From: Nocardia wallacei
GTDB lineage: Bacteria; Actinomycetota; Actinomycetes; Mycobacteriales; Mycobacteriaceae
Direction: 5' to 3'
Assembly: GCF_014466955.1 (NCBI RefSeq)
Contig: NZ_AP023396.1
Span: 2,356,001 to 2,420,000 of the forward strand
DNA: 64,000 nucleotides
Of the stretch, positions 9,573 to 19,094 are shown one piece after another. The position numbers were made by a program, and so were the translations under genes. Below the pieces are notes generated by a model that saw only the letters and a program-made list of their open reading frames with translations, had not been told where the DNA came from and did no database searches. The first letter of the stretch is position 1. Every line of letters starts with the position of its first letter.

Positions 9573-9609
9573 CCCCGCATCCGGCGTGGCATACCGGTCG
9601 GCGACCCGA

Positions 9610-9670
9610 TTAACCGTCCGGTCCGGGGGTCTGGCACAATAGCCGGGTTGCCCTGGGCGAGTAGGCCCAG
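9610..9670 (+). promoter_or_regulatory. Putative rplS promoter and leader hairpin
   Basis: TTAACC (9610-9615) and CACAAT (9635-9640, within TCTGGCACAAT) form a candidate promoter with a 19-base spacer. The leader would be about 107 bases and begins with a small hairpin: CTGGGC at 9653-9658 pairs with GCCCAG at 9665-9670. Whether the leader takes part in ribosomal-protein autoregulation cannot be told from sequence. Confidence 0.35.
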
Positions 9671-9753
9671 CGCACCGCCCATATCCGGAGCACGAACCGG
9701 TCGAGCCAGAGCCGCCAGGTTCCTCTGTTCACGCGAACTTCCAAAGGACGGAA

Positions 9754-10095
9754 ATGAACACCCTCGACTTCGTCGACGAAAAGTCGCTGCGCACCGATGT
9801 CCCCGACTTCCGGCCGGGCGACACCGTCAACGTGCACGTGAAGGTCATCGAAGGCAACAAGGAGCGCATCCAGGTCTTCAAGGGCGCCGTCATCCGGCGC
9901 CAGGGTGGCGGCATCCGCGAGACCTTCACGGTCCGCAAGGTGTCCTTCGGTGTCGGCGTCGAGCGCACCTTCCCGGTGCACAGCCCCAACATCGACCACA
10001 TCGATGTCGTGACTCGCGGCGACGTCCGCCGGGCCAAGCTGTACTACCTGCGCGATCTGCGCGGCAAGGCCGCCAAGATCAAGGAAAAGCGCTGA
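9754..10095 (+). CDS. rplS: 50S ribosomal protein L19
   Basis: L19 sits at the 30S-50S interface near the bridge with 16S rRNA. The 113-residue sequence has the family features [39 protein letters not shown] and [10 protein letters not shown]. The start is preceded by AAAGGACG. The gene has its own promoter-like sequence and a strong terminator directly downstream (10115-10144), so it appears monocistronic here, although in many bacteria it closes the rpsP-trmD operon. Confidence 0.97.
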   Translation: MNTLDFVDEKSLRTDVPDFRPGDTVNVHVKVIEGNKERIQVFKGAVIRRQGGGIRETFTVRKVSFGVGVERTFPVHSPNIDHIDVVTRGDVRRAKLYYLRDLRGKAAKIKEKR

Positions 10096-10114
10096 CACGG
10101 CGACTTCCCACGAG

Positions 10115-10144
10115 AAACCCCCGGCCGGTCGGCCGGGGGTTTTT
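10115..10144 (+). terminator. Intrinsic terminator after rplS
   Basis: AAACCCCCGGCC (10115-10126) pairs perfectly with GGCCGGGGGTTT (10131-10142) across the four-base loop GGTC, and a run of T follows (10140-10144). It lies 20 bases after the rplS stop and is a textbook intrinsic terminator. Confidence 0.9.
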
Positions 10145-10206
10145 CCTTTCGTGCCGCCGGGGCGGCAGCGCGCGTCCCGTCGGACCGCCGGGCTACGCTG
10201 TTCGGC

Positions 10207-11031
10207 GTGGCAGACGAAATCTACTCGGTGCGGGTATCCGGAGCGGATGACGAACGCGCAGGGGCAACCACGCCGAGGCAGCGGCGCGCGCGATCGAAGA
10301 AGCAGAAGAAGCAGCGCCCGTTCTGGCAGGAGCTGCCGATCCTCATCGTGATCGCCGCGGTGATCGCCGCGCTCGTGGTGACCTTCATCGGCCGCCCGTA
10401 CGTGATCCCCTCGCAGTCGATGGAACCGACCCTGCACGGCTGCGCCGGCTGCACCGGCGACCGCATCTACGTCGAGAAGCTCAGCTACGACTTCGGCGAT
10501 CCGGGCCCCGGCGACGTGGTGGTCTTCGTGGGGCCGAGCAACTCCTGGAACAAGGCCTACCGCTCCAACCGGTCCGGGAACGTCGTCGTGCGCGGGGTGC
10601 AGAACTTCTTCTCATTCTTCGGGCTGGTCCCGCCGGACGAGAACGACCTGGTGAAGCGCGTGATCGCGACGGGCGGGCAGACGGTGCAATGCTGCGACAC
10701 CGAAGGCCGGGTGCTGGTCGACGGCAAACCGCTCGACGAGCCGTACGCGCACTACAACTACCCCTACCAGCAGGGTCTGCCGTACGCCGTGAAGACCGCG
10801 GGCGGTCTGTCGATCAATCCGCGCGGCCGGGAATTCGGCCCGATCAAGGTGCCCGACGGCAACGTCTGGGTGATGGGCGACAATCGCAACGAATCCGCCG
10901 ACTCGCGTGCGCACGTCGACGACGAGTACTCCGGCACCGTGCCCGTCGACGACATCCGCGGCAAGGCGGTGTTCAAGATCTGGCCGCCGAACCGGATCGG
11001 GCCGATCCGTTCCCAGGATCCCCAGAGCTGA
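10207..11031 (+). CDS. lepB: Signal peptidase I
   Basis: Signal peptidase I removes signal peptides from exported proteins at the outer face of the cytoplasmic membrane. A basic cytoplasmic stretch ([11 protein letters not shown]) precedes one membrane anchor at residues 44-62. The catalytic Ser is in SQSMEPTL (Ser71) and the general-base Lys is in [11 protein letters not shown] (near 148). [11 protein letters not shown] is the conserved box E. The length of 274 residues is normal. GTG 10207 has no Shine-Dalgarno sequence, but TACGCT at 10194-10199 is a possible -10 seven bases upstream, which would give a leaderless message. Confidence 0.96.
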   Translation: MADEIYSVRVSGADDERAGATTPRQRRARSKKQKKQRPFWQELPILIVIAAVIAALVVTFIGRPYVIPSQSMEPTLHGCAGCTGDRIYVEKLSYDFGDPGPGDVVVFVGPSNSWNKAYRSNRSGNVVVRGVQNFFSFFGLVPPDENDLVKRVIATGGQTVQCCDTEGRVLVDGKPLDEPYAHYNYPYQQGLPYAVKTAGGLSINPRGREFGPIKVPDGNVWVMGDNRNESADSRAHVDDEYSGTVPVDDIRGKAVFKIWPPNRIGPIRSQDPQS

Positions 11032-11059
11032 GCGGCGCGCGTCGGGCGGACATAATCGA

Positions 11060-11929
11060 ATGGTGGGTGTTGTGGCGCGGAATCAACAGCGCGCCGTCCG
11101 CAAGGGCAAGGGCGGCAAAGGGATTCGACCCCTCGCTGTTCGCAGTGGCGACTGGCCGCCGCGGGTGGTGATGCGCAAGGCCGGTGGCCTGCGCACCCTG
11201 GAGGCGGCGCTGATCCGCAGCGGGCTCGGGCCGGTCGCGGGCGTGGACGAGGCCGGGCGCGGATGCTGCGCGGGCCCGCTGGTGGTGGCCTCGTGCCTGC
11301 TGGCGCCGAAGGCGTACGACTCGCTGGCCGACCTGGACGACTCCAAGAAACTCACGGAGGCGACCAGGGAACGGCTGTTCCCGATCATCAAGCGGCGGGC
11401 GCTCGCGTGGCAGGTCGTGGTGATCCCCGCCTGGGAGATCGACGCCATCGGCATCCACGTCGCCAACATCGAAGGTATGCGCCGGGCGGTGGCCGGACTG
11501 GGCGTCCGGCCCGGCTACGTGCTCACCGACGGATTCCGGGTGCCCGGCATCACGGTGCCGTCGCTACCGGTGATCGGCGGGGACGCGGCCGCGGCCTGCA
11601 TCGCGGCGGCCAGCATTCTCGCGAAAGTGACCCGCGACCACATCATGGTCGATATGGACCGCCGCCTGCCCGGTTACGGTTTCGCCGCGCACAAGGGCTA
11701 CAACACACCCGAACATCTGGCGGCCCTGCGAGAACTCGGCCCCAGCAGTGAACATCGCCGATCGTGGCGGAACGTGCGGCTCAACGGCCGAGCCGAGGTG
11801 ATCGACATCCAGGACGAACTGACGGAGGCAGAGCTGGCGGTGGAAATGATCGAACCGGACGCGGAGATCGCCGCGCCGGACATGCCCGGAACCAGGCGAG
11901 TGGCTACCGGCACCGCCCATGCGAGATGA
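11060..11929 (+). CDS. rnhB: Ribonuclease HII
   Basis: RNase HII cuts RNA in RNA-DNA hybrids and starts removal of single ribonucleotides from DNA. Active-site residues are visible: DEAGRG (Asp63, Glu64) and the Asp in YVLTDGF. DDSKKL and the helix [14 protein letters not shown] are also typical. The start is uncertain. ATG 11060 keeps the conserved WPPR(V/T)V segment known from the mycobacterial protein, GTG 11072 is an alternative, and ATG 11171 would remove that segment. The C-terminal 40 residues are acidic and family-variable. It lies 28 bases after lepB, as in mycobacteria. Confidence 0.95.
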   Translation: MVGVVARNQQRAVRKGKGGKGIRPLAVRSGDWPPRVVMRKAGGLRTLEAALIRSGLGPVAGVDEAGRGCCAGPLVVASCLLAPKAYDSLADLDDSKKLTEATRERLFPIIKRRALAWQVVVIPAWEIDAIGIHVANIEGMRRAVAGLGVRPGYVLTDGFRVPGITVPSLPVIGGDAAAACIAAASILAKVTRDHIMVDMDRRLPGYGFAAHKGYNTPEHLAALRELGPSSEHRRSWRNVRLNGRAEVIDIQDELTEAELAVEMIEPDAEIAAPDMPGTRRVATGTAHAR

Positions 11930-11974
11930 TGTGGTCAGCACCGCGTCATGGCGAGAAGGAGGACGTTCCACCAG

Positions 11975-12280
11975 ATGAGCGCCGAGGACCTCGAGAAATA
12001 CGAAACCGAGATGGAGCTCTCGCTGTATCGCGAGTACAAGGACATCGTCGGCCAGTTCTCGTACGTGGTGGAGACCGAACGCCGCTTCTACCTCGCCAAC
12101 TCCGTCGAACTGCGACCGCAGAACGCCGATGGAGAGGTGTACTTCGAGGTACGCATGTCGGACGCGTGGGTGTGGGACATGTACCGGCCGGCTCGATTCG
12201 TGAAGCACGTGCGGGTCATCACGTTCAAGGATGTGAACATCGAGGAGTTGGAGAAACCTGACTTGAGGCTGCCCGAGTAG
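11975..12280 (+). CDS. DUF2469 protein (Rv2901c-like)
   Basis: This short acidic protein of 101 residues belongs to the actinobacterial DUF2469 family. It opens SAEDLEKYETEMELSLYREY and contains ERRFYLANSVELRP. The family has no experimentally assigned role known to me, but it is highly conserved and always sits between rnhB and yraN. ATG 11975 follows GAAGGAGG (11954-11962), with rather long spacing. No membrane segment or catalytic motif is visible. Confidence 0.88.
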   Translation: MSAEDLEKYETEMELSLYREYKDIVGQFSYVVETERRFYLANSVELRPQNADGEVYFEVRMSDAWVWDMYRPARFVKHVRVITFKDVNIEELEKPDLRLPE

Positions 12281-12388
12281 GCGGCGGCAGGTGGGCGTGT
12301 TGTCCACAGGTTCTCGGTTACTCACAGGGTTTCTGTTTGTGCTGGTCGGTGTCGGTGCGGGAGCTCGGCATTCGTTCACGCTGGGTGG

Positions 12389-12745
12389 GTGGCACATAAT
12401 CTGGCGCTCGGCGCACACGGGGAAGAGCTGGCCGCGCAGTTCCTGCGTGAGGCCGGTATGGAGATCATCGAGCAGAACTGGCGGTGCCGGTACGGCGAGC
12501 TGGATCTGATCGGGCGGGAGGGCGACGTCACCGCCTTCATCGAGGTGAAGACTCGATCGGGGGTGGGGTTCGGGATACCGGCAGAGGCGGTGACCTTCAC
12601 CAAACAGCAGCGCATTCGGCGCCTGGCATTGCTGTGGCTCGACGAGCAACCGGGGCCGTGGCGGCGCATTCGCTTCGACGTGGTGTCGGTGCTGCTGGTT
12701 CGCCATCGCGAGCCGGTGATCGAGCATCTTCCGGCGGTGTTCTGA
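12389..12745 (+). CDS. UPF0102/YraN-family nuclease-fold protein
   Basis: YraN proteins have a restriction-endonuclease-like fold and are suspected to act on DNA, but their biochemistry is unsettled. The core motif is clear: GELDLIGREGD followed by FIEVKTRSGVGFG, the E-x-D...E-x-K pattern of PD-(D/E)xK nucleases. The N-terminus (LGAHGEELAAQFL) is the usual first helix. The length of 118 residues is normal. The start is a GTG, and its stop overlaps the comM start (TGATG), so the two are coupled. Linkage with comM and dprA suggests a role in DNA uptake or recombination. Confidence 0.93.
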   Translation: MAHNLALGAHGEELAAQFLREAGMEIIEQNWRCRYGELDLIGREGDVTAFIEVKTRSGVGFGIPAEAVTFTKQQRIRRLALLWLDEQPGPWRRIRFDVVSVLLVRHREPVIEHLPAVF

Positions 12746-14253
12746 TGGCGCTCGGCCGGGCATACTCGGTCGCCGTCACGGGAGTCGACGGGCAGCTGGT
12801 GGAGATCGAGGCCGATATCGGGCAGGGCTTGCCCTCGGTCCATCTGGTCGGGCGGCCCGACACCACGCTCCAGGAATCCAGGGACCGGGTACGGGCCGCC
12901 GTGACCAATTCCGGCGAGAAGTGGCCCGACGGCCGGGTCATCATGGCGCTGTCCCCGGCGACGCTGCCGAAGATCGGCAGTGTGTACGACCTGGCACTCG
13001 CCACGGCCGTGCTCGACGCCGGTGACGCGATCCCGTCCACGCGGCTCGCGGGCACCGTGCTACTCGGCGAATTGGCGCTGGACGGACGAGTACGCCGGGT
13101 ACGCGGCATCCTTCCCGCGGTGCTGGCCGCGCGCGGTGCCGGCAGGTCCACAGTGGTGGTGCCGGAGTGCGCGCTGGCCGAGGCGGGCTTGGTGGACGGA
13201 GTCACTGTGCTGGGCGCGTCGACCCTGCGCCAGCTGATCGACTGGCTGCGCGGCGAGGCTGTGCTGCGCGAGCCGGACGGCGCGCCGCCGCCGACCCAGC
13301 GCACCGGCGGCGACCTCAACGAGGTGGTCGGGCAGGACGAGGCCCGCTGGGCGCTCGAAGTGGCCGCGGCGGGTGGCCATCACCTGCTGCTCACCGGCCC
13401 GCCCGGCATCGGCAAAACCATGCTGGCGCAGCGCCTTCCGGGCCTGTTGCCGCCGCTGACGGAATCGGAGTCGCTGGAGGTGACGGCGATCCACTCGGTC
13501 GCCGGAACGCTGCCGGGCGACCATCCGCTGATCACCATGCCGCCCTTCGTCGCGCCGCATCACTCGTCGTCGGTGAGCGCCATGGTCGGCGGCGGATCCG
13601 GTTCGGCGCGGCCCGGCGCGGTCAGCCGCGCTCATCGCGGCGTCCTGTTCCTCGACGAGTGCGCCGAGATCGGCGCCAAGGTGCTGGAGTCGCTGCGAAC
13701 TCCGTTGGAGGAGGGCGAGGTACGCATCGCGCGCCGGGACGGGGTGGCCCGGTATCCCGCCCGGTTCCAGCTGATCCTGGCCGCCAACCCGTGCCCGTGC
13801 TCACCCGCCCGCGACGTGGATTGCATCTGTGCGCCGTTGGCGCGGCGGCGATACCTGGGCAAGCTGTCGGGTCCGCTGATGGACCGCATCGATCTCTGGG
13901 TCCAGATGGTCGGCCAGGCCGCCGGAGCCTTCGCCTCCACCGAAGCCGAGAGCAGCGAGACGGTACGCGGGCGCGTGGAGGTGGCGCGGCAGGCCGCGGT
14001 GCGGCGGTGGGCGGCGTACGGCTGGGCCTCCAACGCCGAGGTCCCCGGACATGTGCTGCGCCAACACTTCCGCTTGCCGCGCGAATCGCTGGCCCCGGTG
14101 GAGAGTGCGCTGCGACAGGGCCGCATGTCGGCTCGGGCGGCCGACCGTGCCATCCGGGTCGCCTGGACGGTGTGTGATCTGCGCGGTGGCGATGTGCCGA
14201 GCACGCAGGACGTGTTGCAGGCGTTGAACTTCCGGCAGCGCGGGCCGTCGTGA
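12745..14253 (+). CDS. comM: ComM/YifB-family Mg-chelatase-like AAA ATPase
   Basis: ComM is a hexameric helicase that promotes branch migration when transforming DNA is integrated in naturally competent bacteria. The N-terminal domain begins AYSVAVTGVDG and includes GLPSVHLVGRPD. The AAA core has Walker A GPPGIGKT near residue 218 and Walker B LFLDECAE near 301. ANPCPC and the C-terminal Mg-chelatase helix bundle (SARAADRAIRVAWTVCDL) complete the family pattern. The length of 502 residues is typical. It overlaps yraN upstream and dprA downstream, forming a tight three-gene unit. Confidence 0.95.
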   Translation: MALGRAYSVAVTGVDGQLVEIEADIGQGLPSVHLVGRPDTTLQESRDRVRAAVTNSGEKWPDGRVIMALSPATLPKIGSVYDLALATAVLDAGDAIPSTRLAGTVLLGELALDGRVRRVRGILPAVLAARGAGRSTVVVPECALAEAGLVDGVTVLGASTLRQLIDWLRGEAVLREPDGAPPPTQRTGGDLNEVVGQDEARWALEVAAAGGHHLLLTGPPGIGKTMLAQRLPGLLPPLTESESLEVTAIHSVAGTLPGDHPLITMPPFVAPHHSSSVSAMVGGGSGSARPGAVSRAHRGVLFLDECAEIGAKVLESLRTPLEEGEVRIARRDGVARYPARFQLILAANPCPCSPARDVDCICAPLARRRYLGKLSGPLMDRIDLWVQMVGQAAGAFASTEAESSETVRGRVEVARQAAVRRWAAYGWASNAEVPGHVLRQHFRLPRESLAPVESALRQGRMSARAADRAIRVAWTVCDLRGGDVPSTQDVLQALNFRQRGPS

Positions 14254-15671
14254 ACGCGTCCTCGGCACGACCTGCGGGTTCGTCGCTGGTGACCGCGCCC
14301 GGAAGACCGAATTATGTTGCGGCGCAGACGTACTCGATTGACAACGGACCGATGGAAATGGGGGGAGCGGTGAGCGATCAAGAGATGGATCTCGACGGCC
14401 TGGAACCATCCGGTGCGGGCTGTGGGCCACGACCTGGCGCTGGTGGCCCGCGAGGCGGTGCCACCGAACTGATGACCGTCGACACCGATGAGCGGCGCCT
14501 GGCGTGGATCTACCTGTCGCGGGTGGTCGGTGGACCCTGCGCGCCGCTGTCGGCGCTGATCGAACGAGTCGGTGTGGTCGAGGCGGCGCGGGCCGTGCGC
14601 GAATGCGATCTACCGGAGTCGCTGCGCGGCCCCACCGAGGCCCGCCGCGGAATCGACCGCGCCGAACGGGATCTGGAGGCCGTCACCGGTCTGGGTGGGC
14701 GCGTGGTGACGCCGGACGATCCCGAGTGGCCGGCCTGGCGCCTACTCGGCCTGAACCAACTCGACCCGGCGCGTGACGCCGGAGCCGCGGTCCCGCTGGT
14801 GCTCTGGGCACGTGGGCCACTGTCGCTGCTCGACTCGACGGACCGCGCGCTGGCCGTCGTCGGCGCCCGCTGCAGCACCGGCTACGGCGAACACGCGACC
14901 GCCGAGATCGTGGGCGAACTCGCCTACGGCGGTTGGACGATCGTGTCGGGCGCCGCCTTCGGCATCGACGGCACTGCCCACCGCGCGGCCCTGGCGGTCG
15001 GCGGCGCCACCGTCGCCGTCCTGGCCTGCGGTGTGGACCGGCCCTATCCCGCCCAGCACGAGCGCCTGCTCGCCGAGATAACCGAAACCGGCCTGGTGAT
15101 CAGTGAATACCCGCCCGGCACCGCCGCGCACAAACACCACTTCCTCGCCCGCAACCGCCTGATCGCATCCCTCGCGGACGGCGTCCTGGTCGTCGAGGCG
15201 GGTCTGCGCAGCGGCGCCAGGAACACGATCAAATGGGCGCGACGCCTGGGCCGCCCCACGATGGCCGTCCCCGGCCCGATCACCTCATCCGCCTCGGTCG
15301 GCTGCCACCGCATGATCCGCGAAGGCGAAACACTGCTGGTAAGCCGAGCCGAAGAGGTCCTCGACGAACTGGGCCCACTGCGCCTCCCGCTCCCCACCAC
15401 CCGATCGGACCCAGCCGAAGCCTTGGACGGCGATCCAGCCCTCATCTACACCGTTCTCCCCGCCGTAGGCTCCCGCAGCCCACTCGAACTAGCCCACCAC
15501 ACCGCGCTTCCCCTCCCCGCTGTCCGCGCAGCCCTGTCCGCCCTCGAACTGGGAGGCTTGGTAGCGCTGGACGAAAATGGTTGGTACCGAACGCATCCCG
15601 CCGAACCACCCCACCTCGACGACCCTCCCACCCGAGCCCTCCGCCCGCGCTCGGATCTACCGCCTCGCTAG
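14250..15671 (+). CDS. dprA: DNA-processing protein DprA
   Basis: DprA loads RecA onto incoming single-stranded DNA. The Rossmann-like core is clear: VVGARCSTGYG, VSGAAFGIDGTAHRAAL, PYPAQHERL and SEYPPG. A winged-helix-like C-terminal part (SPLELAHHTALPLPAVRAALSAL, written here in parts) resembles the DprA DML1 domain. The start is ambiguous. GTG 14250 overlaps the comM stop and gives 473 residues, but the first 70 look unlike DprA. GTG 14370 has a GGGGGAG close by, and ATG 14472 (MTVDTDERRLAW) gives 400 residues, nearest to the family length. The fold assignment is secure and the N-terminus is not. Confidence 0.92.
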   Translation: MNASSARPAGSSLVTAPGRPNYVAAQTYSIDNGPMEMGGAVSDQEMDLDGLEPSGAGCGPRPGAGGPRGGATELMTVDTDERRLAWIYLSRVVGGPCAPLSALIERVGVVEAARAVRECDLPESLRGPTEARRGIDRAERDLEAVTGLGGRVVTPDDPEWPAWRLLGLNQLDPARDAGAAVPLVLWARGPLSLLDSTDRALAVVGARCSTGYGEHATAEIVGELAYGGWTIVSGAAFGIDGTAHRAALAVGGATVAVLACGVDRPYPAQHERLLAEITETGLVISEYPPGTAAHKHHFLARNRLIASLADGVLVVEAGLRSGARNTIKWARRLGRPTMAVPGPITSSASVGCHRMIREGETLLVSRAEEVLDELGPLRLPLPTTRSDPAEALDGDPALIYTVLPAVGSRSPLELAHHTALPLPAVRAALSALELGGLVALDENGWYRTHPAEPPHLDDPPTRALRPRSDLPPR

Positions 15672-15685
15672 GTGAGTCCGCCCGA

Positions 15686-16639
15686 TTACGGGGTTTCGCT
15701 GAAGGTGCGGCGGTAGGCGCCGGGGGTGGTGCCGAGGTGTTCTCGGAAGTGGCGGCGGAGGTTGACTGCCGAGGCGAGGCCGACTCGGGCGGCCACGGCT
15801 TCTACCGGGAGATCGGTTTGCTCCAGCAGGGCGCGCGCGGCGTCGAGGCGCCGACCGAGTAGCCATTGGCCCGGACTGGTGCCTAGCTGGTCGGTGAAGC
15901 GGCGGGCGAGAGTTCGGGTCGACAGCCCGGCGTGCCTGGCGAGGCGGTCGACGGTCAGCGGGGCATCGAGACGGGAGGTGGCCCAATCCAGCAGCGGTGC
16001 CAGTGACTCGTCGGCCCTGGCGGGGGCGGGCTGGGTCGCGTACTGGAGCTGGCTGCCCTCTCGATGCGGCGGCAGCACCATGTGCCGGGCGATCTGGGCG
16101 GCATGCGCCGCGCCGTGGTCGGACCGCACGAGGTGCAGGCACAAGTCGATGCCTGCACCGGTTCCGGCGCTCGTCGCCACATCGCCGTGGTCCACGTAGA
16201 GCACGTCCGAGGCCAGCTCCACCTCGGGGAAGTCGGAGGCGAGTCGATCGGCGTGGCGCCAGTGGGTGGTGGCGCTGCGGCCGTCGAGCAGTCCGGTCTG
16301 CGCGAGGACGAACGCTCCCGTGCAGATGGCGACGATCCGCGCCCCGCGCCGGTGAGCGGTACGCAACGCCTCCACCACGGTCGAAGACGCGGGCGTGGCC
16401 GGTGGCTGCCAACCCGGCAGGACGACGGTGTCCGCCTCCCGCAACGCCGACAGGTCCGCGTCGACGAGCATCGCGTAGCCGGCGGTGGTCTGCACGGGCC
16501 CGGGCCGCTCGGCGCAGATTCGGAAGTCGTAGTGGGCCGGAAGGCCCGGCCGCACGGTACCGAATACCTCCGCCGCACAGCCCAACTCGAACGGCGACTG
16601 CGGCGGATTGACGAGTGCCACCACCCGATGACGACGCAT
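15686..16639 (-). CDS. GlxA/FtrA-type AraC-family transcription regulator
   Basis: This regulator joins an N-terminal DJ-1/PfpI (GATase1-like) domain to a C-terminal AraC DNA-binding domain. The first 190 residues contain ALVNPPQSPFELGCAAEVFG and a nucleophile-elbow-like VAICTGAFVLAQTG. The last 100 contain two helix-turn-helix units (VDRLARHAGLSTRTLARRF and AVAARVGLASAVNLRRHF). Such proteins often control catabolic or stress genes next to them. It is divergently transcribed from the hydrolase gene starting at 16710, with about 70 bases between them, so that hydrolase is a likely target. Confidence 0.9.
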   Translation of the reverse strand: MRRHRVVALVNPPQSPFELGCAAEVFGTVRPGLPAHYDFRICAERPGPVQTTAGYAMLVDADLSALREADTVVLPGWQPPATPASSTVVEALRTAHRRGARIVAICTGAFVLAQTGLLDGRSATTHWRHADRLASDFPEVELASDVLYVDHGDVATSAGTGAGIDLCLHLVRSDHGAAHAAQIARHMVLPPHREGSQLQYATQPAPARADESLAPLLDWATSRLDAPLTVDRLARHAGLSTRTLARRFTDQLGTSPGQWLLGRRLDAARALLEQTDLPVEAVAARVGLASAVNLRRHFREHLGTTPGAYRRTFSETP

Positions 16640-16709
16640 GGCAGAAATATACCTAATGATGTCTTTTCGGACTCTCGGCGGGGAGGCATACTCGGGTCAC
16701 AGTGGTCCC

Positions 16710-17546
16710 ATGAGCGAATCCACGGAAACGGAAGTGGTGAGAAAAGAAGTCCGTGTCGACGGCGAGACGACCTCCTACCTGACCGCAGGCCGCGACGGTC
16801 CTCCGGTGTTGCTTCTGCACGGGACCTACTGGAGCCGAGTGTGGTTGCCGATACTGGAACCCCTCGCCGCGGCCGGGTTCCGTCCGATCGCGGTCGATTT
16901 CCCGGGACTGGGTCATTCGGGAGGCGAACTCACGCTGGAAACCGCCAGTGTCCCGGCCCTGGCGCAGTGGGTGCCGCGTTTCGCAGCCGCGCTGGGCCTC
17001 GCCGAGCCGATCGCCGTGGCAGGCCACGACATCGGCGGCGCTGTCGCTCAACATCTGCTCACTCGCGACTGGCCGATATCCCGGCTCGCCTTGGTCAACT
17101 CCGTCGCCTACGACTCCTGGCCCGCGCCGCACGTGGCCCGATTCCGCGACCCGGAGGTCATCGCGGCCACCACCGCCGAAGAACTCCTCACCGCCCGCCG
17201 CGAGGCGGTGACCAGAGATCTGGCCGGTGCCGCCACCCCACCGCTGGTCGCCGACTATCTGGAGCCGTGGACCGATCCACGCGTCCGCCGTTCCTGGCTG
17301 GCCATGGTGGGCGCGGCCGACAGCCGCCACACCCTCGACCTCGTTCCCGCATTGCGCCGCTCCACGACCCCCAAACTGCTGATCTGGGGCGAGGACGATC
17401 GCTTCGAGAAGATCGAGTACGCCGAAAAGCTCGTCTCGGAGATCCCGCACACCGCCCTCGTGCGCATCCCGAATGCCGCACACATCCCGACGGAGAACGC
17501 TCCCGGCCGAGTATCTCGCGCCCTTGTCGACTTCCTCACGGCGTAG
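16710..17546 (+). CDS. Alpha/beta hydrolase with Asp nucleophile (epoxide hydrolase/dehalogenase type)
   Basis: This 278-residue alpha/beta hydrolase has the oxyanion-hole motif [11 protein letters not shown]. The nucleophile elbow reads GHDIGG, with Asp where esterases carry Ser. That pattern belongs to epoxide hydrolases and haloalkane dehalogenases, which work through an ester intermediate. The catalytic acid probably lies in WGEDDRF and the His in [14 protein letters not shown] 16710 begins a normal N-terminus. The divergent GlxA-type regulator upstream probably controls it. The exact substrate cannot be deduced. Confidence 0.85.
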   Translation: MSESTETEVVRKEVRVDGETTSYLTAGRDGPPVLLLHGTYWSRVWLPILEPLAAAGFRPIAVDFPGLGHSGGELTLETASVPALAQWVPRFAAALGLAEPIAVAGHDIGGAVAQHLLTRDWPISRLALVNSVAYDSWPAPHVARFRDPEVIAATTAEELLTARREAVTRDLAGAATPPLVADYLEPWTDPRVRRSWLAMVGAADSRHTLDLVPALRRSTTPKLLIWGEDDRFEKIEYAEKLVSEIPHTALVRIPNAAHIPTENAPGRVSRALVDFLTA

Positions 17547-17676
17547 CGGTGTCATCCAGGCCCGCTCACTGGTAGCGGCGACCACGGCGCCGCGCAGACC
17601 ATGCGGAAACCGTTGTGGCAGGCAGCCTCCGGCGCGGGAGCTTGCGGCGAGCCTCGGTCCGGGCGACGGTGGAGGC

Positions 17677-18600
17677 ATGGCCGACCTGCCCGAGGACCTT
17701 TCCGCTCTGCTCGACGAGTACGGGCGGCACCTGCGACTCGGACGGAACCGGTCGGCGCACACCGTGCGTGCCTACCTCGGCGATGCGCGCTCGTTGCTCG
17801 AACATCTGCTGTCGCGGTCGCCGGATTCCGGTGTGGCCGAGGTGGATCTGCCGCTGCTGCGGTCCTGGCTGGCCGAGCAGGCCGGCGGCGGCGCGGCGCG
17901 CACCACGATGGCCCGCCGGGCCTCGGCGGCGCGGACATTCACCGCGTGGCTCACCCACACCGGGCGGCTCGCGGTCGATCCGGGACCGCGGCTGGGTTCG
18001 GCCAGAGCCCACCGGGTGCTGCCCGCGGTGCTCGGCCTGGAGCAGGCGAGCACAGCCATGAAAGCCGCCGAATCCGGTGCCGCGCAACATGATCCGATGG
18101 CGTTACGGGACCGGCTGATCGTCGAGATGCTGTACGCGACCGGCATCCGGGTGAGTGAGCTGTGCGGGCTGGACATCGATGACGTGGACCGCGAACGCCG
18201 CTTGGTGCGGGTGCTCGGCAAGGGCAACAAGGAGCGCTCGGTCCCGTTCGGATTGCCCGCCGACCACGCCCTGGAGGCCTGGCTGCGCTCCGGTCGCCCG
18301 TCCTTCGCGACCGCCGACTCCGGCCGCGCTCTGCTGCTCGGCCGCCGCGGCCGCCGCCTCGATCAGCGCCAGGCCAGAACGGTGGTGCACGAGGTGGTCG
18401 CGGCCATCCCCGGCGCTCCCGACATGGGCCCGCACGGCCTGCGCCACACCGCCGCCACCCACCTGCTGGAGGGCGGTGCCGACCTGCGAGTAGTCCAGGA
18501 ACTCCTCGGCCACGCGAGCATGGCCACCACCCAGCTCTACACCCACGTCTCCATCGACCGCCTGAGAAAAGTCCACGACCAGGCCCATCCCCGCGCCTGA
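17677..18600 (+). CDS. xerC: Tyrosine recombinase XerC
   Basis: XerC works with XerD at dif to resolve chromosome dimers. The N-terminal SAM-like domain ([19 protein letters not shown]) is followed by the catalytic domain. All active-site residues are present: Arg in TGIRVSEL, Lys in GKGNKER, His and Arg in [10 protein letters not shown], His in [11 protein letters not shown] and the nucleophile Tyr in LYTHVS. The length of 307 residues is normal. ATG 17677 follows GGTGGAGG. Its place after dprA matches mycobacteria, and the absence of any adjacent mobile-element genes argues for the housekeeping recombinase. Confidence 0.94.
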   Translation: MADLPEDLSALLDEYGRHLRLGRNRSAHTVRAYLGDARSLLEHLLSRSPDSGVAEVDLPLLRSWLAEQAGGGAARTTMARRASAARTFTAWLTHTGRLAVDPGPRLGSARAHRVLPAVLGLEQASTAMKAAESGAAQHDPMALRDRLIVEMLYATGIRVSELCGLDIDDVDRERRLVRVLGKGNKERSVPFGLPADHALEAWLRSGRPSFATADSGRALLLGRRGRRLDQRQARTVVHEVVAAIPGAPDMGPHGLRHTAATHLLEGGADLRVVQELLGHASMATTQLYTHVSIDRLRKVHDQAHPRA

Positions 18601-18783
18601 CCGATCCGCCCGCGTCGTTCTCGTCCACCCCGCTGCCTGCACTGTCCCGCTCATGGCGACCGACCGCGCGCGTCGTTCTCGTCTATCCGCTGCTTGCACC
18701 GTCCCGCTCATGGCGACCGACCGCCCGCGTCGTACTCGTCCACCCCCCGCCACCTGCACTGTCACGCCCATGGCGACCGACCC
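18601..18783. repeat. Tandem repeat of 57-58 bp, three copies
   Basis: Directly after the xerC stop a unit of 57-58 bases is repeated three times. Each copy contains CGCGTCGT(T/A)CTCGTC and GGCGACCGA. The first phrase starts at 18611, 18669 and 18726, giving periods of 58 and 57. Copies differ at several positions. No gene is supported here; frames across it only repeat SVAMSGTVQAA-like strings. The remaining bases to 19094 hold nothing recognisable. Confidence 0.75.
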
Positions 18784-19094
18784 GCCCGTCGAACTCCCGG
18801 TGCGTAGCGGTCTGCCCACCGAACAGCCCTCCGCGAGCGGGCCGGCCCACCGAGGGCTTCTGTCGGCGCCGCGCTGCGGAATCGTTCCGCCAGGTGGGTG
18901 GCGCTACCCGAGCCTGCGTGGGTCTTGGCTGAGGCGCGCCTCCCGCAGCAGGCACAGAGCCGGTCCGAGGCATTGCGGTATGACGGAGCGCCGTCGTGAC
19001 CTTGCTGTGCGAGCGATCGAGATTCGAACCGGCTTGTCGCGGTACCTTCGGCGCGATCGCCGCGTGCGGAAGTCGCGTTGCCGTGCCGTGGGGC

